Source: Pseudoalteromonas citrea (GTDB lineage: Bacteria; Pseudomonadota; Gammaproteobacteria; Enterobacterales; Alteromonadaceae). Taken from it: a stretch of 64,000 nt of DNA. This document shows positions 35,249-41,732 of the stretch, piece by piece. Each line of letters begins with the position of its first letter. The first letter of the stretch is position 1. Both the position numbers and the translations under genes were made by a program. The DNA lies in contig NZ_AHBZ03000016.1 of assembly GCF_000238375.3 (NCBI RefSeq), forward strand, positions 1 to 64,000. Reading direction: 5' to 3'. A model generated the notes under the pieces. That model worked only from the letters and a program-made list of their open reading frames with translations. It did no database searches and was not told the origin of the DNA.

Positions 35249-35389
35249 GGATAGCTATCCTCTTTACAATGCAATTAACGGGATAATTATCCCTAATCAA
35301 AACAGCTACCTTAAAACTCAAACTTGAATGATTTTATTTTTAAGGGATAATTATCCATATTAGGGTGTAAATAACGGGATAATAATCCC
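35249..35389. promoter_or_regulatory. Array of four HipB-type operators
   Basis: Four copies of a palindrome of the form GGATAnnTATCC lie at 35249-35260, 35280-35293, 35344-35356 and 35376-35389 (the last with GGATAATAATCC, one change). The last ends 13 bases before the hipB ATG. HipB of E. coli binds repeated palindromes with the same half-site letters (TATCC/GGATA), so this is very likely the autorepression region of hipBA. It fills most of the 317-base gap to the divergent small gene. Confidence 0.85.
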
Positions 35390-35402
35390 TTGCGAGTTGA
35401 GT

Positions 35403-35708
35403 ATGGCAAGTGTAGCTGGTCACAAAAAACTGTTTCCCAAACAAAAGAAGATCCTTACCACTTTTGGTGAAGACTTATTTCTCGCTATGAAACGAAGGGA
35501 ATTTACTAAGTCATTGGTATCTGAGCGCACCGGACTAGATCCGAAGACAATAAATAAAGTATTCAACGGCGACCCAGGTGTAGCCATTGGCGCTTACTTA
35601 AAAGTGATGGCGGTATTTGGCATGGAAAGTAACTTTGCTGAGATGGCTGGTAATGATGAATTGGGAAGAAAGCTTCAGGACATGAAGCTACTGGTGAAAA
35701 AGCGATGA
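35403..35708 (+). CDS. hipB: HipB-like antitoxin and repressor
   Basis: The 101-residue protein is a helix-turn-helix of the Xre class: MKRREFTKSLVSERTGLD, then PKTINKVFNGD as the recognition part. It overlaps hipA by 4 bases. HipB binds and neutralises HipA and represses the operon at the upstream operators. I chose the ATG at 35403; a TTG two codons earlier is possible. The C-terminal LKDMKLLVKKR-like tail is basic. Confidence 0.85.
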   Translation: MASVAGHKKLFPKQKKILTTFGEDLFLAMKRREFTKSLVSERTGLDPKTINKVFNGDPGVAIGAYLKVMAVFGMESNFAEMAGNDELGRKLQDMKLLVKKR

Positions 35709-36958
35709 GCCTAGTTACCGCTGAAGTTTATGCTTCTTGGTTTCCAATAAAAGAGCCTACTTTAGCTGGCCACCTTTTATTTCAGGAAACATCACGAGGT
35801 GGCGTATTTAGCTTTGAATACGATAGAGATTTCTTAAAATCTCCATTTCGCATGCAGTTAGACCCATCACTGGCATTAACATCTGGCGAACACTATAACG
35901 ACAGGAGCGCTAAGAACTTCAGCGTGTTTCTTGATTCTTGTCCAGACCGTTGGGGCGAGTTATTAATGAAACGACGAGCAGCGCTCGATTTTAAAAATGG
36001 CCACAGAGCGACCGCCAGAATGACAGCCATGGACTATTTACTTGGCGTTCATGACTCATACCGAATGGGTGGCTTACGATTCAAAACAGCACCAGAGGGT
36101 AATTTTTTAGATGATAATGCTGAGTATGCCGCATCGCCAATGGCCTCACTTAAACAACTAGAATACGCCTCAATGATGATCGAAAACGATGAAAACATTG
36201 ATAGTGATGAGTATTACCGTTGGTTAAGTATGCTTATTGCACCTGGCTCTTCATTAGGTGGTGCTCGCCCTAAAGCGTGTGTGCACGATGACAACAATGA
36301 TCTGTGGATAGCCAAGTTTCCAAATAGTAACGACATTACAGATGTTGGCGCTTGGGAAATGGTCTGTCACAAGTTAGCCCTTGGTGCTGGCATTGACATG
36401 TACCCATGTGATATTCAAAAGTTTAACTCCACTCATCATACGTTTATCACTAAACGATTCGACCGGGATAAAGGTCAGCGAATACATTTTTCATCAGCTA
36501 TGACTCAACTTCAATACTATGATGGCAGAGACGAAACAGAAGATGCAAGCTATTTAGAGCTAGCAGAATTTTTAACAGTAAATGGCTCACAAACTCAAAA
36601 AGATTTAGCGCAACTATGGCGCCGTATTGTGTTTAATATAGCTGTATCTAATACAGATGACCATCTACGAAATCACGGCTTCTTACTGACAAAAAAAGGA
36701 TGGGCACTTTCACCTGCTTATGATTTAACCCCGTCTATTGATATGACCGGCTTGCAACTTAACATTGACGACATATCAAACGAGCTCGATTATGACTTGG
36801 CATTTAGTGTCGCTGATTACTTTAACTTGAAAGAATCTGAAGCTAAGAAAATCTATGATGATGTGATGCTCTCAGTGAAAAATTGGGAAGTGATAGCATC
36901 TGGCATTGGTATTAGCAGGCAAGAGCAACTTGGAATGCAAAAAGCATTTAGAGTATAG
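35705..36958 (+). CDS. hipA: HipA-like serine/threonine kinase toxin
   Basis: The 417-residue protein has the HipA fold markers: PGSSLGGARPKA (P-loop-like, ATP), WIAKFPNSND with the conserved Lys, ITKRFDRDKGQRIHF, the catalytic SNTDDHLRNHGF, and SPAYDLTPS (metal-binding Asp). HipA of E. coli phosphorylates glutamyl-tRNA synthetase and causes growth arrest and persistence; other HipA branches modify other proteins, so the target here is open. All key residues are present. The gene is coupled to hipB by a 4-base overlap. Confidence 0.92.
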   Translation: MSLVTAEVYASWFPIKEPTLAGHLLFQETSRGGVFSFEYDRDFLKSPFRMQLDPSLALTSGEHYNDRSAKNFSVFLDSCPDRWGELLMKRRAALDFKNGHRATARMTAMDYLLGVHDSYRMGGLRFKTAPEGNFLDDNAEYAASPMASLKQLEYASMMIENDENIDSDEYYRWLSMLIAPGSSLGGARPKACVHDDNNDLWIAKFPNSNDITDVGAWEMVCHKLALGAGIDMYPCDIQKFNSTHHTFITKRFDRDKGQRIHFSSAMTQLQYYDGRDETEDASYLELAEFLTVNGSQTQKDLAQLWRRIVFNIAVSNTDDHLRNHGFLLTKKGWALSPAYDLTPSIDMTGLQLNIDDISNELDYDLAFSVADYFNLKESEAKKIYDDVMLSVKNWEVIASGIGISRQEQLGMQKAFRV

Positions 36959-37256
36959 AATAATCACAACCTTGGATTTTAGGCTTAAGCATTAATTGAC
37001 CAGAAAATAGTCAAACACTCCCTTCGTACGCAACTATCTATATAAAAAAGGTAGATAGTTGCGCGTGAAGCGCTCTAGGTGAAACTATCTATAAATAAAA
37101 TATTCTTAAGTATAGTGCCGTTTGGCGTTAATAAATAAATATAAGAGCTGAGCATGTTGGTATAGGATTCATGGTTTGGTTTTCGACGTTTTTGATTCAA
37201 TTTATGGTTTGGTTTTCAACATGTAAGTTAGTTAAATGAAACTATCTTTAGATTTA
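36959..37256. other. 298-base gap with a long inverted repeat and paired direct repeats
   Basis: A perfect 12-bp inverted repeat (37029-37040 with 37052-37063, CGCAACTATCTA / TAGATAGTTGCG) has an 11-base spacer. GAAACTATCT occurs again at 37081-37090 and 37238-37247. ATGGTTTGGTTTTCGAC (37171-37187) recurs with one change at 37204-37220. No gene is seen. Confidence 0.75.
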
Positions 37257-37667
37257 CTAGCGACCATAAACCAAATTTTCGATGTGCCGATAGGTGACTC
37301 GCATATTTTCTATGCTGCCTTCAAGCAGCAAGTCAACAGGCCTTCTTCCATTAAATTCGCTGTTATAGTTTTTTAGGAACATGAAGTTATCGACATTGAC
37401 TTGATTGTTAAATATCAGTCGAATTAATTGGTAAATATTTAGAATGTAGCTCAGTCGTGTTTGTTGATCGCGTGAGAGACTAGCTTTCTCTGGTGTTTTT
37501 ATATAGCGGCTAAGTGTGCTTCGAGGGATTGCCAATATGATGGACATTTGAGAGCGACTACATGACCATGACTCCATGATTTTAATAACCACCCTTAACG
37601 CGGTTGGCGTAGCTTTTGATAACTTTTCTTTGTTTGGCTCTTTCAAATTGCACCTCTCAAATTTCAT
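37257..37667 (-). CDS. Xre/MbcA/ParS-type antitoxin-like protein (DUF2384)
   Basis: The 136-residue protein has a helix-turn-helix (SCSRSQMSIILAIPRSTLSRY) and a C-terminal part matching the toxin-binding end of MbcA/ParS/Xre antitoxins: FNGRRPVDLLLEGSIENMRV, then a helix ending LVYGR. The usual partner is a RES-domain NADase toxin directly downstream. Here nothing lies downstream on this strand before the hip region; instead an unknown 202-residue protein lies upstream. So it is an orphan antitoxin, a regulator, or has an unusual partner. Confidence 0.72.
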   Translation of the reverse strand: MKFERCNLKEPNKEKLSKATPTALRVVIKIMESWSCSRSQMSIILAIPRSTLSRYIKTPEKASLSRDQQTRLSYILNIYQLIRLIFNNQVNVDNFMFLKNYNSEFNGRRPVDLLLEGSIENMRVTYRHIENLVYGR

Positions 37668-37699
37668 GAGCTTGTTTAATAGCAGATATTATTTATTCA

Positions 37700-38308
37700 C
37701 TACAATGAATATTGCAAAAGTGTCTTTAAGTAAAGCCCATAAGCATGATCTACTTCAGTTTGACTTAAAGGCATAACACTATCCTTGTTAGTCAGTTTTC
37801 TATTTGCTGGCATCAAATAGTTAATCTGGTCGATTGAATAACCAAATAAAGATAATAGGTTTGATTGAATAATCGTAATATCGGTTAACTCAAAGCAGTG
37901 TATTGCCAATTTTAGCCTGTTACTGAAATTTTGGTTTGACTCACATATTTTGTGTTTTAGATCACAAAATACTTTATTCAGAGCCATTGATTTAAAGCCG
38001 GAGTCAATGCAAAACTGCTCACCAGAAAATGTATGTTCAATATAGCTAGTACACGGCAGCTTATATATACCATCAGCATATTGGAAAAATACGTGTTGCT
38101 CTTTAGCCTCTAAGCTTTTCATTGAAAGCAGCACATCAATGGGAGCAAAAATATCACAAGTCATTTGCAAAATTGTGTTGAGTACTACAAAGCTATTACC
38201 CTCTATATCAGGATGTTGTGCTAACAAGTTGCTGTTACTTAAAATGAGCAACCATACTCGAACTTTTTCGCTTAATTCGTCTTCAGAAAAGGGTAAATGT
38301 ACTGCCAT
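37700..38308 (-). CDS. Unknown 202-residue protein
   Basis: I recognise no family. The protein has several cysteines and mixed hydrophobic stretches without a signal peptide or membrane helix. It lacks the Arg-Glu-Ser pattern expected of a RES toxin. The C-terminus (LSLFGYSIDQINYLM, then a polar linker and a short helix) could be a ParS-like fold, but this is unsure. It lies 32 bases upstream of the DUF2384 gene on the same strand, so the two are probably one operon. Confidence 0.65.
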   Translation of the reverse strand: MAVHLPFSEDELSEKVRVWLLILSNSNLLAQHPDIEGNSFVVLNTILQMTCDIFAPIDVLLSMKSLEAKEQHVFFQYADGIYKLPCTSYIEHTFSGEQFCIDSGFKSMALNKVFCDLKHKICESNQNFSNRLKLAIHCFELTDITIIQSNLLSLFGYSIDQINYLMPANRKLTNKDSVMPLSQTEVDHAYGLYLKTLLQYSL

Positions 38309-38432
38309 TAGTTTTCATACTTACTTGATTTTGTATGACGCGACCGTACATGAAAACACGAATACCCTACAGAAGAATCGTTTGTCATCGATTAAATGTG
38401 ATCGTTCATCGTAAGCTGGAATAATTTTATCG

Positions 38433-39842
38433 TTAACCTAATAGCTTTAGCTCGATATCAAGCGCTTCCTGTTTATACTTCCCGAAAATATTTACCATGC
38501 TCTCATAGGTGGCAGAAAGCAGATTATCTTTATCATCATCTAAAGCATTAGTTTTATAACTGTTAGGCAGTGTTACGAGCTCTAAACTAGTTTTATGGTG
38601 TGAACTTTGTTTTTTCTTATTCTCTAACTTCGAGCTTTTGATGGCTTTAAAATTGGCACTAATTTTTTCAAAGTGAACAACACCAGCCTCTACGGGAACG
38701 TCTTGAGAAATACGATATGCATACTCTATAAGCTTAGGTTCGGCTGGCATATATAGGATTGCTTCCTGATTTGGTTCATTGGTCATACGTAAAATACGCC
38801 CAAGAATTTGTCTGAAATGCATTTCCGTTTTTATATTGGTTAGGTGACAACAAACCTGCAAACGTGGGACATTCGTTCCCTCACTTATCATTCCAACTGA
38901 GATCACCCACTTAGAACAACTATATCGATAGCTATGAATTATTTTTGTTGGTTCATCTTCTAAGTAAGTAACTATCGTTGCTTTTTCATCAAAGTGTTCG
39001 AACAATAGTTTTGAAATTAGGTGAGCATGATCTACAGAAGAGGCAACAATAAGACCTCCCGCAGAAGGCGAGCTTTTTCGTAATAGGTTTAGCTTTTGAT
39101 TGGCTTGCTCGATTAAATGTATAATTAACGTTTCGTTGTATATGATCTCTAGATAAGGAAATACTGATTGAGTCAATAGCTCTTTGAAACTATTAAACGA
39201 CTTTTCCCCATCATGTTCTTGCAAAGATATATTGTCATTATCAATAGCTATTACCTTAGGAATACGACACACTTTATCTTTAATTGCGTCTGCTAGCCCA
39301 TAAACGTAATCACATTGAACTTTATCTGTAATATCAGAGTATGTTGCAAGTGCAATCGGAGAAGCATCTGAACGCCAAGGAGTACCAGTTAGTGCAATGG
39401 TAAACTTAGCGCTTCTCTGAATGTTCAAAATGATCTGTTCACCCCAGGCATTTGCATTTTCAACACTCGAACCAGAACAATGATGAATCTCATCAAAGAT
39501 CACGAACACGCGGTATTTTTTAAATATACTCCAAAAGTCACTATCGAGATATTGCATACTCTGGTAAGTCAAAGACTGACCTTTTGAGCCGATTAACCCA
39601 TCGAACTTTTCGCCAATTACTTCTTCAAGTGCTTTGCTAAAATCAACGCATACAACAGAGGAAGGTGAGAAGCACATAACAAGGTCACATAATTTGTTCT
39701 CAAGCATCTGCTTTGCAAGTGCTGATGCCATGATAGTTTTACCTGCTCCGGGTGTTGCTAAAGCTAAAAAATGCTTTAAACCAGATTTATATTTTTGTAG
39801 AGCTAAACCAATACACTCAATCTGCCAATTTCTCAATTTCAT
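38433..39842 (-). CDS. DEAD/DEAH-type SF2 helicase
   Basis: The 469-residue protein has all main SF2 motifs: a Q-like RNWQIECI at the start, Walker A LATPGAGKT, Walker B IFDEIHH, motif III ALTGTPWR, and motif VI in RQILGRILR. Only a short C-terminal part (about 390-469, rich in Lys and Ser) follows the helicase core, so it lacks an obvious nuclease. It lies 7 bases downstream of the unknown gene at 39850 and is likely co-expressed with it. A DNA translocase or helicase in a defence cassette is a reasonable guess. Confidence 0.88.
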   Translation of the reverse strand: MKLRNWQIECIGLALQKYKSGLKHFLALATPGAGKTIMASALAKQMLENKLCDLVMCFSPSSVVCVDFSKALEEVIGEKFDGLIGSKGQSLTYQSMQYLDSDFWSIFKKYRVFVIFDEIHHCSGSSVENANAWGEQIILNIQRSAKFTIALTGTPWRSDASPIALATYSDITDKVQCDYVYGLADAIKDKVCRIPKVIAIDNDNISLQEHDGEKSFNSFKELLTQSVFPYLEIIYNETLIIHLIEQANQKLNLLRKSSPSAGGLIVASSVDHAHLISKLLFEHFDEKATIVTYLEDEPTKIIHSYRYSCSKWVISVGMISEGTNVPRLQVCCHLTNIKTEMHFRQILGRILRMTNEPNQEAILYMPAEPKLIEYAYRISQDVPVEAGVVHFEKISANFKAIKSSKLENKKKQSSHHKTSLELVTLPNSYKTNALDDDKDNLLSATYESMVNIFGKYKQEALDIELKLLG

Positions 39843-39849
39843 GTTGTTT

Positions 39850-40368
39850 TTACTGCTTATTTAACGTTAAGTTTTCTATAGCTCTTATACTTCCAAGTAG
39901 CTTACTGTTTTGCTCCCTAATTAGATTGTATTTGGGCTGTAATGTTGTACATAGCTCAGGAAATTTGTTGCATAGTTGTTTGTACTCATCAGCTTCTCCA
40001 AGGCCAGACAACAGTTCATTTTTATAATGGGCAAGACGTTCAATAAGTTGTTTGTTGATAGCTTCATCTGCACCTGATGAATTGCCAGAATTTACAGTTT
40101 TGTATTCTTCTCTGAAATCTAACTCATTTGGATTAAAGTCCTCTGTTTTTACAAAAGTCGTGATAGCTTTCTTTTTAGATATAGACTTTCTAAGCCAACC
40201 TTTTTTCACCAGTTTTAATAGTTCTGTATACACAAAGCGACGCGCATAATTTGGATCTAAATTTGGGTCTCCTTTCATTGCTAAATAAGCAGTTCTTAAC
40301 TCTACAGCAGTAAAGTGATTGACGTTATCTAGAGAAAGTATGTTGCCAACGATGTTGTCTATCTTCAT
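39850..40368 (-). CDS. Unknown partner of the SF2 helicase
   Basis: The 172-residue protein has a winged-helix-like N-terminal part (about 10-75, with FTAVELRTAYLAMKG and ELLKLVKKGWLRKS) and a helical C-terminal part (about 110-170, possible coiled coil). I recognise no family. It may be the DNA- or target-recognition subunit for the helicase encoded next. I prefer the ATG at 40368, which opens the conserved-looking region; an upstream ATG at 40413 adds 15 hydrophobic residues. A divergent Xre regulator lies 118 bases away. Confidence 0.68.
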   Translation of the reverse strand: MKIDNIVGNILSLDNVNHFTAVELRTAYLAMKGDPNLDPNYARRFVYTELLKLVKKGWLRKSISKKKAITTFVKTEDFNPNELDFREEYKTVNSGNSSGADEAINKQLIERLAHYKNELLSGLGEADEYKQLCNKFPELCTTLQPKYNLIREQNSKLLGSIRAIENLTLNKQ

Positions 40369-40486
40369 CACAAAAATACCTAATTCAACCATAAAGATGC
40401 TTATAAGCATCAAAATGGTTATTTTAAGCGGTCGAGTGGGTTAAGGCAATATGGCATATTTGTTCATTTAATCTTAAGGCTATTAA

Positions 40487-40705
40487 ATGAATGAAATTGC
40501 GGAAGTTTTAGGGAAAAAAATTAAGTTGCTTCGGATTGAAAAAGACTTCACTCAACTAGATCTGTCATTTAACGCCAGGATAAACAGAACTTATCTCGGA
40601 AAAATAGAGAGAGGAGAAGTTAATCTAACCATAGATAAACTTAATAATATTGCTAATGCGTTGGGTTGTAAGCCATCTGATATATTAGCTGCAGTTGATA
40701 TGTAG
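40487..40705 (+). CDS. Xre-family helix-turn-helix regulator
   Basis: The 72-residue protein is a single HTH domain: KKIKLLRIEKDFTQLDLSF, then INRTYLGKIERGEVNLT and a third helix ending in PSDIL. This is the form of small controllers (C proteins) of restriction and other defence genes. It is divergent from the unknown/SF2 helicase pair, so it probably controls them through the shared gap. Confidence 0.88.
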   Translation: MNEIAEVLGKKIKLLRIEKDFTQLDLSFNARINRTYLGKIERGEVNLTIDKLNNIANALGCKPSDILAAVDM

Positions 40706-40774
40706 GTAATAGTCTATGTGTTATTTTAATGATGTTATCAAAATGATTGCTTCTCATAACTAAATCATGTAACT

Positions 40775-40793
40775 TTATAATTAATAATCATAA
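40775..40793. promoter_or_regulatory. Possible operator before the WYL regulator
   Basis: The 19-base TTATAATTAATAATCATAA is palindromic in 8 of 9 base pairs and lies 22 bases before the WYL gene start. BrxR/CapW proteins bind palindromes upstream of their own genes. The region is AT-rich, so a chance palindrome is possible. Confidence 0.35.
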
Positions 40794-40814
40794 AAATCAC
40801 TTATGAATTACTAG

Positions 40815-41681
40815 ATGGATTTAGAAAAACTAAATTATGCACAACGCGAGCGCCTTGCGTTTATTGATTTTTGCCTGCAATTTATAGGGCAAATAGCGCG
40901 TGCAGATCTGATCAATCACTTCAAAACAGGCCTTGCTTCATGTTCTCGAGACCTGACGCTATATAGAGAATTAGCGCCTAATAACCTTGAATTAAAACAC
41001 GAAGACAAGCAGTACTATCGTAAAAACGAATTCCAGCCTCTATTTACCCATAATCCTGAAGCCGTTTTGAACAGCCTTTGCAGAGGTTTTGGCGATGGTT
41101 TATCGAATGGTTTACACCCTTCAAGTCATTGTTTTGATGCAACTCGTTTGATACACCCTGATTCAAATGTAATTGCGACTTTAATGCGTGCGATCAATAA
41201 CAAAAAACCAGTCAGGTGCGATTATGTTTCTCTGTCGTCTGGTGAAAGCCGAAGAGAGATTGTTCCACACTCCATTGCGAACAACGGTCAACGTTGGCAT
41301 GTAAGAGCTTTTGATCGTAAAACCGATGAGTTTCGTGATTTCGTTTGTACTCGATTACAAAACGTTTCAGAAATTCACCAGCCAGTAAGTGACAATCAAC
41401 TCGCAGCAAATGACATCAGTTGGAATAACATTATCAATGTTGAGTTAAGAGTTCATCCTTCTGTTAAGCACAAAAAGGCAATAGAGCTAGATTACAACAT
41501 GATTAATGGTGTATTGCGCTTAGAAGTAAGAGAAGCTCTGCTTGGCTACCTTATGCGTCAGTGGAACGTTGACTGTACAAAAAATGCATCTTTAGAGGGT
41601 GATGAATATCACCTTTGGCTAAGCCATATAAACGAATTAGAAAATGTGGCGAGTATGAAAATCTCGCCCGGGTACCAATAG
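40815..41681 (+). CDS. WYL-domain transcription regulator (BrxR/CapW-like)
   Basis: The 288-residue protein has a winged-helix N-terminus (about 10-80, RLAFIDFCLQFIGQIARADL), a WYL domain in the middle (about 125-195, with CDYVSLSSGESRREIVPHSI and GQRWHVRAFDRKT), and a C-terminal dimerisation part. BrxR and CapW have the same layout, stand upstream of defence operons and repress them, and are thought to sense a nucleotide or nucleic-acid fragment through the WYL pocket. It lies 51 bases before hsdM in the same direction, so control of the whole restriction operon is likely. Confidence 0.88.
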   Translation: MDLEKLNYAQRERLAFIDFCLQFIGQIARADLINHFKTGLASCSRDLTLYRELAPNNLELKHEDKQYYRKNEFQPLFTHNPEAVLNSLCRGFGDGLSNGLHPSSHCFDATRLIHPDSNVIATLMRAINNKKPVRCDYVSLSSGESRREIVPHSIANNGQRWHVRAFDRKTDEFRDFVCTRLQNVSEIHQPVSDNQLAANDISWNNIINVELRVHPSVKHKKAIELDYNMINGVLRLEVREALLGYLMRQWNVDCTKNASLEGDEYHLWLSHINELENVASMKISPGYQ

Positions 41682-41732
41682 AATTTTAAGAATTAACCAA
41701 AGCGAAAGAGTCGCTTTATTTTAGGAAAAACA

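Noticed and set aside
37700-38308. RES-domain toxin partner of the DUF2384 antitoxin
   Set aside because: The order is wrong (upstream of the antitoxin) and the Arg-Glu-Ser pattern is not visible.
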